Below, one piece after another: positions 1 through 7,512 of a stretch of DNA of 64,000 nucleotides (the stretch's first letter is position 1; each line of letters opens with the position of its first letter). Made by a program: the position numbers and the translations under genes. The notes beneath the pieces were generated by a model. That model ran no database searches, was not told the DNA's origin, and saw nothing but the letters and a program-made list of their open reading frames with translations. Source of the DNA: Rhodococcus sp. OK302 (GTDB taxonomy: Bacteria > Actinomycetota > Actinomycetes > Mycobacteriales > Mycobacteriaceae); the NCBI RefSeq assembly GCF_002245895.1, contig NZ_NPJZ01000001.1, positions 2,578,501 through 2,642,500 of the forward strand, in the 5' to 3' direction.

Positions 1-109
1 CCAGTGACCACATTGCCTTGTCAGTGGTGACAAGCCACAGGGGTGACAGTGCGGCAAAGACACCGAGTACGACGGCTACGGCGTCCTGCATTCGATCCCA
101 CGACTTCAT
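1..109 (-). CDS. SPW-repeat membrane protein, N-terminal fragment (cut by window edge)
   Basis: The first 36 codons of a leftward gene are visible. The ATG at 109 is preceded by a strong AGGAGG ribosome site about 7 bases upstream. The peptide begins MKSWDRMQDAVAVVLGVFAA and continues into an LSPLW motif, which is the signature of the SPW repeat family of small actinobacterial membrane proteins whose role is not established. The hydrophobic stretch at residues 10-27 looks like the first membrane helix. The rest lies outside the window, so length and neighbours downstream cannot be judged. Confidence 0.7.
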   Translation of the reverse strand, partial: MKSWDRMQDAVAVVLGVFAALSPLWLVTTDKAMWSL

Positions 110-290
110 GGCGAAACCTCCTCGAACGAAGTTTGTGTCACTCTCGAGTACACGCTTGTCCGAGGTCGAGATCAACTCTGCGCCAATTGCATTCGGGTTG
201 CAGTTATCCGGGTGCCGGGAGGCTTTGTATCAAGATTTGTGACCATGGATCACCGTGTCGAATGCACGAGTTTCCCGGGAAACGTTCGAA

Positions 291-1322
291 CTACGCAGCG
301 ACAACTACCTTGCCGAAACGCTGACCTGACTGCTGACTGCGCAGAGCCTCGACGAGTTGGTCCATCCGGTAGGTCGAGTCGATGACGGGCTTGACTGCGA
401 GGGTATCGAGCCCCGCCACCATCTCGCATTGATGCGTTCGACTCCCGACGAGCAGGCCTTCGATGGTGACTTGTTTTGTCAGAAGCGGTGTGATGTCGAG
501 AGCCGCGGATGCCCCGGCCAGGATGCCCAATGCGGCGATCCTGCCGCCTACTTTCACCGCCGCGAGAGACTGATCGAGCGTGCTCGGTCCTCCGAAGTCG
601 AGTACGTGATCGATGCCGCGACCACTGGTGCCGAATGCCTCCTGACCCCACCGGGAGTTTTCTCGATAGTTGAGGGCAACGTCGACACCGAGGTCGAGAA
701 GCCGTGCGATCTTCTCCGGTGACGAGGATGTTCCAACGACGTAGGCGCCGGCGGCTTTGGCAATCTGGATGGCGAAGAGTGCCACCGTGCTGGTGCCGGG
801 GACCAAGACACTTTCACCGGGTTTGAGTGGAGAAGACGAGAACAGTGCCCGCCACGCGGACAGTCCCGCAGTCGGCAGTGTGGCTGCCTCGGCGTACGAA
901 TAGGTGCGAGGGATATCGGTCAACGTATGGGCAGGCAGTGTGACGAGGGTGCGGGCGTACCCGTCGACGCCGTCGCCGGGTGAGTTTCCGAACCCGTCCA
1001 CCGTGGGGCGCCCGTCCTGCCAATGTGGCAGGTAGGTAGTCATTACCCGGTCGCCGAGTCGAAATGGTGATTCACCCTCGCCGACCGCGACAACCTCACC
1101 GGCCGCGTCGGACAGAAGGATTCGCGGCCCGGAGGTCGCGATCGCGCCGGTGGCGACGAGGAGGTCGTGGTGGTTGACCGAGTTCGCCCGGACTTCGATC
1201 GTGACCTCACCGGCACCTGGTTCGGGTGTCTCGACATCCCGGGTGACCACGTTCTCGAATCCACCGGGTGGGAGTACGTAGGTCGCTGGGCAGAGCACGG
1301 TGTCCTGGCCTTTCGATTGCAC
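291..1322 (-). CDS. MDR-family quinone/alcohol oxidoreductase
   Basis: A 343-residue medium-chain dehydrogenase/reductase. The N-terminal GroES-like domain (residues 20-140) has the GAGEVTIEVRANSVNHHD pattern. The Rossmann domain (about 145-290) has VLVPGTSTVALFAIQIAKAAG and a following GTSSSPEK segment that suggests NADPH binding. Catalytic zinc ligands typical of alcohol dehydrogenases are not evident, so a quinone-oxidoreductase or enoyl-reductase-like activity on an unknown substrate is inferred. The start is uncertain: the GTG at 1322 has a poor ribosome site, and the in-frame GTG at 1298 follows AGGA. It lies 31 bases after an SDR gene on the same strand and probably shares its transcript. 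Confidence 0.75.
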   Translation of the reverse strand: MQSKGQDTVLCPATYVLPPGGFENVVTRDVETPEPGAGEVTIEVRANSVNHHDLLVATGAIATSGPRILLSDAAGEVVAVGEGESPFRLGDRVMTTYLPHWQDGRPTVDGFGNSPGDGVDGYARTLVTLPAHTLTDIPRTYSYAEAATLPTAGLSAWRALFSSSPLKPGESVLVPGTSTVALFAIQIAKAAGAYVVGTSSSPEKIARLLDLGVDVALNYRENSRWGQEAFGTSGRGIDHVLDFGGPSTLDQSLAAVKVGGRIAALGILAGASAALDITPLLTKQVTIEGLLVGSRTHQCEMVAGLDTLAVKPVIDSTYRMDQLVEALRSQQSGQRFGKVVVAA

Positions 1323-1353
1323 TGATTAGTGTTGTGCGACTGGATGATCCGAT

Positions 1354-2124
1354 TCAGAGAAGTGAGGCGCGGAATCCGCCGTCCAGGATCAGACTGCTGC
1401 CGTTGCACCACGAAGACTGGTCACTCGCGAAGAATACCGCCGCCGCGGCAACTTCTTCGGTGCGCCCGTACCGGGTCTGTTTGGCGGCGATCAGATCGTC
1501 GAAACCGCCTTCTTCGAGTCCGAGTGCTTCCTCGAAGTTGGACTGAGCGGACTTGACCATGTCGGTGTGGATGAATCCGGGCAGTAATGCGTTGGCGCGG
1601 ATGTTGTGGAATCGGTATTCGGCAGAGATGGTTTCGGTCAGGTTCCGCACGGCAGCTTTGGCGGCCGCGTAGCTGCCGATGAGAGCGGAACCTGCGGTCG
1701 ACGAAATCGATGAGATGGTGACGATTGATCCTCCGCCGGATGCAAGCATGGCCGGTAGTGCGTGGTGGATCGTCAGGAACACTCCGTCGAGGTTGACCGA
1801 CATTACTTTGCGCCAGTCGGCAAACGAGGTCTCCGTGAGCGGAGCGGTCATTGCGATGCCCGCGTTCGGGACCACTACGTGCAGTGCGCCGAACTCGGAA
1901 ACTGTTCGCGCCACCAGGTCCTTGACCTGTTGCTCGTCGGAGACGTCGGCTGTGACGGCGATAGAACCGGGGATGGTCGACGAGACGCTCTTGGCAGCAT
2001 CGCTGTTGATGTCGGCGACGACGACTCGGGCGCCCTCTGCACCGAAAGCGCGGGCGATGGTGGCGCCGATCCCCGCGCCGGCGCCGGTCACGATGGCCAC
2101 CTTGTTTTCGAGCAAACCGGTCAT
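1354..2124 (-). CDS. Classical SDR-family oxidoreductase
   Basis: A 256-residue short-chain dehydrogenase when started at the ATG at 2124, which follows GGAG at 7 bases; a longer reading from 2160 adds an unlikely Arg-rich leader. It has the nucleotide motif TGAGAGIG near residue 13, NAG about residue 87, a serine in ISSIS, and the YxxxK pair in SYAAAKAA. An acidic residue (ADIN) after the second strand points to NAD. It lacks the insertion found in the mycofactocin-dependent SDR at 13893-14714, so it is an ordinary NAD-type SDR. The substrate is unknown; the downstream MDR gene may act in the same pathway. Confidence 0.8.
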   Translation of the reverse strand: MTGLLENKVAIVTGAGAGIGATIARAFGAEGARVVVADINSDAAKSVSSTIPGSIAVTADVSDEQQVKDLVARTVSEFGALHVVVPNAGIAMTAPLTETSFADWRKVMSVNLDGVFLTIHHALPAMLASGGGSIVTISSISSTAGSALIGSYAAAKAAVRNLTETISAEYRFHNIRANALLPGFIHTDMVKSAQSNFEEALGLEEGGFDDLIAAKQTRYGRTEEVAAAAVFFASDQSSWCNGSSLILDGGFRASLL

Positions 2125-2262
2125 GAAGGTTCTCCAGATCTCGCGACGGATGTGACCCATAACACTATTGGTGCGGTTTGCTGTCGCCTACGGTCTGTGC
2201 GAACGAAGTTTTCTCACGGTGTTGGCGTTAGAGCACAAAGATCGAGCACAAACCCGACTACA

Positions 2263-2367
2263 TCATGAGTGCCGTCCCGACACCAGGCCGCGTGGTGCGG
2301 TGGCCGCGAGGTGCCCGGACAGTGCCATGAGGGCAAGGATTGTGAAGGTTACGGCTTCGGTGAGCAT
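2263..2367 (-). CDS. Possible 34-residue small hydrophobic protein
   Basis: In the 350-base gap between the divergent SDR and AlkD genes, the minus strand carries an ATG at 2367 preceded by AAGGA at 8 bases. A 34-codon frame follows, ending in TGA at 2263. Residues 6-24 (VTFTILALMALSGHLAATA) could form one short membrane helix. Nothing known is recognised. The ribosome site and the hydrophobic core are the only evidence, and the frame may be fortuitous. No other coding signal was seen in 2125-2473. Confidence 0.3.
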   Translation of the reverse strand: MLTEAVTFTILALMALSGHLAATAPRGLVSGRHS

Positions 2368-2473
2368 GTCGAGAGATCCTTTCGCTCTACTGATATTTCA
2401 GTGTCGTCGTAGATCCTGTGCGGGCGCGGAGTACACAGTGTGAGGACCCTGTGAGTTGTGAGATGGTGGCGTC

Positions 2474-3217
2474 ATGGGTGATCCGGGCGCACGCGATGTT
2501 TGTGACGCGTTGACTGAACTTGCGAGCAGTGACGACGCAGTCCACCTCCAGCGGTTCTTCAAGACCGGGCCAGGGGAGTACGGCGAGGGCGATGTATTCA
2601 TCGGCGTTCGGGTGCCCAAGACGCGGACTGTCGTGAAGAAGTTTGCCGATCTCGAGTTGCCGGAAGTTCTTCTGCTGCTTGGCAGTGAGGTCCATGAGCA
2701 TCGATTGGCCGGACTCTTGATCCTCGTGACGCAGTTCGAAAAGGCCAGTAAACCGCGAACCTTCGACGACGCGACCCGACGGAAGATCGCAGATTTCTAT
2801 CTCGACGCGGTTGAACGTGGCCGGGTGAACAATTGGGACCTGGTGGACTCGTCGGCCGGTCAGATCCTGGGCGGATGGTTGTTCGATCGTGATCGGAGTC
2901 TGATATTTGAGCTCTCGGCGTCGGGTGACCTGTGGCGTCGACGCGTGGCACTGCTCAGCACGTACGGGTTCATCACGAGAGGCGACGCCACGACGACGCT
3001 CGAACTCGCAGAATCGGTTCTCGGTGATCGACGCGATCTGACGCAGAAGGCGATGGGTTGGATGCTGCGGGAGGTAGGCAAACGCGTCGACCGGGGCTTG
3101 CTGACAGGGTTTCTGGAGCTCAATGCCGCCCAGATGGGTCGCACTGCCCTGAGTTATGCGTGTGAGCATCTGAGCGCAGTCGAGCGCACTCATTTTCGGG
3201 CGCGCCGTCCTGAGTGA
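2474..3217 (+). CDS. alkD: AlkD-like DNA alkylation repair protein (HEAT-repeat DNA glycosylase)
   Basis: A 247-residue all-helical protein of the AlkD family, DNA glycosylases that remove positively charged N3- and N7-alkyl purines. The N-terminal FFKTGPGEYGEGDVFIGVR segment is the family hallmark. The likely DNA-lesion residues are visible as W121 and D125 in NNWDLVDSSA, the Arg-rich LWRRRVALL at 153-161, and W195 in KAMGWMLREVG. These match the Trp, Asp, Arg and Trp positions described for the Bacillus enzyme. Length agrees with the family (about 230-250). The start ATG at 2474 has only a weak ribosome site. It stands as a single gene, divergent from the SDR pair. Confidence 0.85.
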   Translation: MGDPGARDVCDALTELASSDDAVHLQRFFKTGPGEYGEGDVFIGVRVPKTRTVVKKFADLELPEVLLLLGSEVHEHRLAGLLILVTQFEKASKPRTFDDATRRKIADFYLDAVERGRVNNWDLVDSSAGQILGGWLFDRDRSLIFELSASGDLWRRRVALLSTYGFITRGDATTTLELAESVLGDRRDLTQKAMGWMLREVGKRVDRGLLTGFLELNAAQMGRTALSYACEHLSAVERTHFRARRPE

Positions 3218-3252
3218 ACTTTTGCCGTGACGGACTGTGACACTATCGATCG

Positions 3253-4506
3253 ATGCCCGCTTCTACTGCTCGATTGACGACTGTCACCACGATCGTGTCG
3301 TTGCTTGCGGCGAGTTTCCTGGCATTGGCGTATCTGGTCTACGTTGTCCGCGCCGTCGAGCCGGTTGATTTTCTCGTCTACCGATACGCCGCAGATATGT
3401 TCGCGAGCGGCGGCGATGTGTACGAGGGAAACCTGTTCGGTCCGATGATCGCGCCGGAGGGAATGCCTTTCACCTACACTCCTTTTGCAGTGCTGTTGTT
3501 ATGGCCCACAGTGCTTTTCGACTGGTGGACGGCGTACCTTCTGTGGTCGCTGTTGTGCATTCTGGTGGTGGCGTGGACGGTGTGGAAGTTCACCCCGACG
3601 TGGATCAGGTTGCGGCCGTTGGTGATGGCATTGATTCTGTTCGGTGTATCGGTGACACCGACTGTCAGCGCACACATTTCGTTCGGTCAGGTCAACCTAT
3701 TGTTGATGGCGCTCGTGTTGGTCGACATCACTCGCCGCGAAAATTCGTGGCTCGGCCGGCACTTTCCGCGCGGCCTTCTGATCGGCATTGCGACGGCCGT
3801 CAAGCTGACGCCCGGACTGTTCATCGTCTATTTTGTCGTGACGAAACAATGGCGTCTGGCGATCTGGAGTTCGGTGGGGGCAGCGGTAGTCACTCTTGCT
3901 GCTGCGCTGGTCGATCCGGCATTGAGCCGAACATTTTGGACCGATGTCGTGTGGAATCTCAGCGATCGGGTGGACCTGACCGGTGAAGCGATCGCCAGTT
4001 CGGGTAACGGTTCACTTCAAGGAACTCTGGCGGCAATGGGTTCGTGGACGGACCCGTTGGTCATGCCGATCATTGCAATTGTGGGTGTGCTGGCGCTGTG
4101 GATCGCGCGGCAAATTTATCTCGAGGGCCGGCTCGTCGACGCAGCCTTGGTGATCGGGTTGAGCGCGCCGATACTGTCCCCGATCAGCTGGATTCACCAC
4201 TGGGTGTATCTGATTCCGGCGGCGATCACGATCTTGTTCAGGATTCGGTCGCGTCGGGGCGTCGTAGCATTTGTCGCGGCGCTTGCGGTGGTCTACTGCG
4301 GACCGAGCATGGGGGCACAGTTGATGGAAGGTTCGCCGCTGCTGTTCCCGATCGGCGGGATCCTTCGGGAGGGCTTCATCCTCGTGAGCGTGGCAGCAAT
4401 AGTCGCGCTATGGCATCTTGCGACGAGAAACAGTTCGGCCCCTGATTCCGTGGGAAATCAGGGGCCGAACAGTGCCGAAGAATCTTCGGTCAGAACTCGA
4501 TCTTGA
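3253..4506 (+). CDS. GT87-family polyprenyl-phosphomannose-dependent alpha-1,2-mannosyltransferase-like membrane protein
   Basis: A 417-residue integral membrane protein with about ten hydrophobic segments. An early loop containing PVDFLVYRYAADMFASGGDVYEG, with an acidic residue after the first helix, is typical of GT87 (DUF2029) mannosyltransferases such as those acting on lipomannan or phosphatidylinositol mannosides in mycolata. Other family features are GQVNLLLMALVLVDI, the AVKLTPGLFIVYF segment, and PILSPISWIHHWVYL near residue 310. The donor is presumed to be polyprenyl-phosphomannose; the acceptor cannot be told. Its C-terminal 25 codons overlap a perfect 15-bp hairpin, and its TGA overlaps the end of convergent kshB by 17 bases. 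The last residues are therefore probably poorly conserved tail. Confidence 0.75.
   Translation: MPASTARLTTVTTIVSLLAASFLALAYLVYVVRAVEPVDFLVYRYAADMFASGGDVYEGNLFGPMIAPEGMPFTYTPFAVLLLWPTVLFDWWTAYLLWSLLCILVVAWTVWKFTPTWIRLRPLVMALILFGVSVTPTVSAHISFGQVNLLLMALVLVDITRRENSWLGRHFPRGLLIGIATAVKLTPGLFIVYFVVTKQWRLAIWSSVGAAVVTLAAALVDPALSRTFWTDVVWNLSDRVDLTGEAIASSGNGSLQGTLAAMGSWTDPLVMPIIAIVGVLALWIARQIYLEGRLVDAALVIGLSAPILSPISWIHHWVYLIPAAITILFRIRSRRGVVAFVAALAVVYCGPSMGAQLMEGSPLLFPIGGILREGFILVSVAAIVALWHLATRNSSAPDSVGNQGPNSAEESSVRTRS
4433..4470. terminator. Bidirectional terminator hairpin inside the 3' end of the GT87 gene
   Basis: A perfect 15-bp inverted repeat: GTTCGGCCCCTGATT at 4433-4447 and its complement at 4456-4470, with an 8-base loop. 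It lies between the bodies of two convergent genes (GT87 ending at 4506, kshB ending at 4490), so it could stop transcripts from both sides. There is no long U-tract, as is usual for actinobacterial terminators. Confidence 0.75.
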
Positions 4507-5545
4507 GGGTGTCGGTGACAGGCTTGGCCTGGCATCCGAGGATGTAGCCGTTGGCGATGTCTTCGGCGTCGAGGACGTCGCAGTTGTCCATCGTCACTTC
4601 GCCTTGGAGGACGGTGCAGGCGCAAGACCCGCATTCGCCTTCCTGGCAGGAGTACGGCACGTCGAGGCCCTTGGCGAGCATGATGTCGACGAGGGTCTGC
4701 TTGCGAGGCCACACGAGGGTGTGGGTTTCGCCGTCGAGTTCGACCTCGACAGTGGCAGCGTCAGCTGCTTCTTCGTCGGTAACCTCGGCAAGCTCGACGT
4801 CCTTGAACGGGTCACCGGCGAGGGAGTTGAAGACCTCGGCGTGGACCTGCGTGCGGGGCATTCCGGCTTCGGCGAGTGCCTTGTGCACAGCGTCCATGAA
4901 GGGGCCGGGGCCACACATGAATGCTTCGTAGGCGACAAACGGCTTCGCGAGGGTAGCCAGCTGGGAGACAGCAGGCAGGCCCTGCACCGATTCGATCCAG
5001 TGGACGATGGTCAGTCGGCCGGCGTGCTGCTTCGCGAGTTCGCGGAGCTCAGCGCCGAAGATGACGGACTTCTCGTCGCGGTTCGCGTACACGAGGACGA
5101 CGTTGCCGCTGCCCTGGGTGAGAGCGGACTTGAGGATCGAGATCACGGGCGTGATTCCGCTGCCTGCGCCGAAGAGCAGGAAGTCGTGATCAAGCGACTT
5201 GGGGGTGAAGACACCGGACGGAGGCAGGACCTCGATGGTGTCGCCGACCTGGACCTTGTCGCACAGCCAGTTGGAGCCGTAGCCGTCGACGGTTCGTTTG
5301 ACGGTGACCTTGGGTGCATCGTCTGTGAACGGTGAGCTGGCCAGGGAGTAGCACCGTGCGACCGAACCGGTCTGGTCGCTCGGAATGCGGAGCGTCAGGA
5401 ACTGTCCGGGCTTGTAGTCGAACTTGCCCTTCAGATCTGCGGGAATCTCGAACACCAGCGACCGGGCGTCTGAAGTCTCTTCGACGACTCCGGACACGGT
5501 GAGTACCGCCGATCGCGAGCTGTGCGGTACCTCGACTGTCGTCAT
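4490..5545 (-). CDS. kshB: 3-ketosteroid-9-alpha-hydroxylase reductase component KshB
   Basis: A 351-residue iron-sulfur flavoprotein that passes electrons from NADH to the Rieske oxygenase KshA for 9-alpha-hydroxylation of 3-ketosteroids during sterol ring opening. The FAD domain (1-110) shows RCYSLASSP. The NAD domain (115-235) shows GAGSGITPVISIL and CGPGPFM. The C-terminal plant-type 2Fe-2S domain (265-351) has the CQEGECGSC cluster plus a fourth Cys in YILGC. The acidic spacer between the NAD and ferredoxin domains is typical of actinobacterial KshB and separates it from PaaE/HmpX-type reductases. A KstR operator 57 bases upstream supports the steroid role. No kshA is in the window, so this is an unlinked reductase gene. 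Confidence 0.88.
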   Translation of the reverse strand: MTTVEVPHSSRSAVLTVSGVVEETSDARSLVFEIPADLKGKFDYKPGQFLTLRIPSDQTGSVARCYSLASSPFTDDAPKVTVKRTVDGYGSNWLCDKVQVGDTIEVLPPSGVFTPKSLDHDFLLFGAGSGITPVISILKSALTQGSGNVVLVYANRDEKSVIFGAELRELAKQHAGRLTIVHWIESVQGLPAVSQLATLAKPFVAYEAFMCGPGPFMDAVHKALAEAGMPRTQVHAEVFNSLAGDPFKDVELAEVTDEEAADAATVEVELDGETHTLVWPRKQTLVDIMLAKGLDVPYSCQEGECGSCACTVLQGEVTMDNCDVLDAEDIANGYILGCQAKPVTDTLKIEF

Positions 5546-5602
5546 CGCGAAGCAAGTCCTCTCGTGAAGCTGGGTAAAGCGCAGGTCAGTGAAGTGCTAC
5601 AT

Positions 5603-5618
5603 CTAGAACGTGTTCTAG
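5603..5618. promoter_or_regulatory. KstR operator upstream of kshB
   Basis: The palindrome CTAGAACGTGTTCTAG fits the KstR consensus TnnAACnnGTTnnA exactly and is a perfect dyad. It lies 57 bases before the kshB start. KstR is the TetR-type repressor of the actinobacterial cholesterol regulon, relieved by CoA thioesters of early sterol intermediates. No KstR gene is in the window. Confidence 0.85.
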
Positions 5619-5886
5619 TTCAATGCTAGCAGTGATGAAAAGCTACTGGGGATCCTAGCGGTCAGGCAATACGTTCCCGATCAGCGGGAACCTGGCCGAC
5701 GTAGAACCGATGTCCAGGTGGCCCGAAGTGGTGGCCACCTGCCCGAAAAGGTGGTCCGACTGCGGTATCCAGGCGGTAATCGCAGCAAAGTCTATGCGCC
5801 GACTGTCGGCCGGTCCACAGTCGGAAGCAGATGAGATGCCGATCACATTTGGTGTCGATCGCACCTTCCTCACGGTCCGGCATTGC
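5619..5886. other. Intergenic stretch with a hairpin, no gene seen
   Basis: Between the kshB operator and the end of the leftward gene at 5887 no frame has a ribosome site or a protein-like sequence. A 9-bp perfect hairpin at 5715-5741 (CAGGTGGCC, 9-base loop, GGCCACCTG) could end leftward transcription from the 5887-6869 pair. No T-tract follows. Confidence 0.45.
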
Positions 5887-6402
5887 TCAACGGCTGAAAA
5901 CCTCGGAGTCGAAACGGGGGTCCTCGTGGATGGCTCGGAGTCGGTCACGGTCGGCCGACACGACCAGGGTTCGATTTTCGTCGATTCCGGTTGCTGTGCA
6001 CCACGAATGATCTCGCGGCCACCAGAAGTTGGGTGACCGTTCGCGGACTGAAGAAGGTCCGGGAGACCGGACAGCCGAGACAACGCAGTATCTCCAGTCA
6101 TTTGTGTCGTGAACTGCAGCAGCGCCGAGTAAATCTGCATCGAGAAATCCGCCCCATCCGGCCCAGAACAGTCCGGCATACGCGTCGTGGAGGTGCTCGA
6201 ACAGCGGGTCGAGGAGGCCCTCCGGGAGCGAGCCCATCTCGGGCAATCCGTCAGGTTCGGGTGGGTGCGTTATCTGAACTACGTGTGGGTATCGATCTGC
6301 GAGCCAGTTCGCCTCTGGACTGGCGTCGGGATATCGATAGGGAGCGAGCCAGACAGCGGGCTCAGCTTCGCGCTGTACCGCCCACCCGATCCTGTGGGTC
6401 AC
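5887..6402 (-). CDS. Uncharacterised 171-residue protein translationally coupled to a MaoC gene
   Basis: Not recognised as a named family. The GTG start at 6402 overlaps the TGA of the upstream MaoC-type gene (GTGA), a sign of translational coupling. The sequence is rich in Trp and acidic residues, with MTHRIGWAVQREAEPAVWLAPYR at the start and NFWWPRDHSWCTATGIDENRTLV near residues 125-147, the latter resembling small globular actinobacterial proteins of unknown function. No signal peptide or membrane segment is seen. A competing minus-strand frame overlapping the same DNA (5655-6179) lacks protein-like character. Confidence 0.6.
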   Translation of the reverse strand: MTHRIGWAVQREAEPAVWLAPYRYPDASPEANWLADRYPHVVQITHPPEPDGLPEMGSLPEGLLDPLFEHLHDAYAGLFWAGWGGFLDADLLGAAAVHDTNDWRYCVVSAVRSPGPSSVRERSPNFWWPRDHSWCTATGIDENRTLVVSADRDRLRAIHEDPRFDSEVFSR

Positions 6403-6869
6403 GGAGTCTGTCGGCAGTGAAGATAAGCCTCGGTGACGACCTCGAACATGCGGTTGCCGTGCGAGTCGACCAATTGGGCTGTCGTGGTGACCAACCCGCG
6501 TGAGCGATTGTCGAGTACGACGTTGTCGACGGTGAGTTCCCCGGTCAACGTGTCACCGGGGCGAAGCGGGCGGAGGAACCGCACGTCGCGCATGCTCTTG
6601 CCGGCGATGACGTGCCATCTGTCGAAGATGCTCGCAACCACAAGTTTCTGACAGATGGCCAAGGTATGCACTCCGCTGCCGATCAGCCCGCCGAAAACGC
6701 CGGATTCAGCTGCTTTCTTGTCGGTGTGAAACCACTGCGGATCCCACTGCGTTGCAAAGTCGAGGATTTCGTCCTCGGACACCGTGTACGAACCCAGCGT
6801 CAACGTCTGACCGATCCGGAGGTCTTCGGCGTAGACGGTTCGATGGTGGGGTGCGGCGGAATCGTTCAT
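6399..6869 (-). CDS. MaoC-family (hot-dog fold) hydratase/dehydratase
   Basis: A 156-residue single hot-dog domain. The catalytic region reads DFATQWDPQWFHTDKKAAE, followed by FGGLIGSGVHTLA. This gives the Asp and His pair of R-type enoyl-CoA hydratases (D in QWDPQWFH, with the His five residues on). The later LRPLRPGDTLTGELTV segment is characteristic of MaoC-like dehydratases. It probably hydrates an enoyl-CoA or acts on a related thioester; the exact substrate cannot be read from sequence. It is the first gene of a two-gene leftward unit, with a GTGA overlap to the next gene. Its ATG at 6869 is divergent from the DUF6314 gene. Confidence 0.8.
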   Translation of the reverse strand: MNDSAAPHHRTVYAEDLRIGQTLTLGSYTVSEDEILDFATQWDPQWFHTDKKAAESGVFGGLIGSGVHTLAICQKLVVASIFDRWHVIAGKSMRDVRFLRPLRPGDTLTGELTVDNVVLDNRSRGLVTTTAQLVDSHGNRMFEVVTEAYLHCRQTP

Positions 6870-6956
6870 GTGCTGTCAGTCTCCTGCGGGGTGTGGCGGT
6901 GTACTCGGAACATACTCCGGGCACTCGAGGTGACTGTTCGCACTTAGAATTGCAGG

Positions 6957-7382
6957 ATGGTCAACAACGGGCGCGTCGATCCCATTGCTCTGGTCGGGGA
7001 GTGGAATTTCGATCGAACAATCGACGATCGAGTGGCAGGAGCTATGAAGCGCGTCGTCGGGCAGACCATCATCGAAGAAGCAGTCGACGGCCGATTCCGT
7101 TGGTACGAGAGCGGCACGTTGTTCGACGGTGATCTCGAGCTGCCGGTCTTCCGGACGCTGTTTGTCGAGCAACACGATGGTGATTGGGCCGTGACGTTCG
7201 AGGACGGCCGAGAGTTTCATGACTGGAACCCGGGACATGACGTCGAGCATCTCTGCGGCGCAGACACTTATCGGGGACGCATCGATGTCGCAGAAACTGC
7301 GGATGCGGAGTGGTCCGTCGTCTGGACCGTGTCAGGTCCGAGCAAGGATTACACGATGACAACGCATCTCACTCGGCCCTGA
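6957..7382 (+). CDS. DUF6314 family protein
   Basis: A 141-residue cytosolic protein with the DUF6314 pattern: LVGEWNFDRTIDDR at the start, a YESG segment, DGREFHDWNPGHDVEHLCGADTYRG in the second half, and VSGPSKDYTMTTHLTR at the end. It reads like a small lipocalin-like beta-barrel. The function is not established. The ATG at 6957 lacks a strong ribosome site. It is a single gene, convergent with mftM, and no link to mycofactocin is implied by the sequence. Confidence 0.7.
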   Translation: MVNNGRVDPIALVGEWNFDRTIDDRVAGAMKRVVGQTIIEEAVDGRFRWYESGTLFDGDLELPVFRTLFVEQHDGDWAVTFEDGREFHDWNPGHDVEHLCGADTYRGRIDVAETADAEWSVVWTVSGPSKDYTMTTHLTRP

Positions 7383-7463
7383 GGCATTCCTATTCGGCGC
7401 AGAGTGGGATCGCGGTAGATTCTCGGCTGAAGTCGGAACACAGCCTGGGTCACGGCCATGCGA

Positions 7464-7480
7464 ATGCGCTTGTCGCGCAT
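7464..7480. terminator. Weak hairpin between convergent DUF6314 and mftM
   Basis: A 6-bp perfect inverted repeat, ATGCGC-TTGTC-GCGCAT, in the 130-base gap between two convergent genes. It is short, so this is only a candidate terminator. Confidence 0.3.
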
Positions 7481-7512
7481 ACTTTGAAAGGAAGATGCGT
7501 AAGAATTCGCGC

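Noticed and set aside
2387..3193. A 268-codon minus-strand frame opposite alkD
   Set aside because: The plus-strand protein has clear AlkD-family residues; the antisense frame has no family character.
4418..5335. A 305-codon plus-strand frame over kshB
   Set aside because: The opposite strand carries an intact KshB with all FAD, NAD and 2Fe-2S motifs and a KstR operator; the plus frame has no recognisable features.
5655..6179. A 174-codon minus-strand frame overlapping the gene at 5887-6402
   Set aside because: The 5887-6402 frame has a coupled start and protein-like composition; this one starts inside it with no ribosome site.
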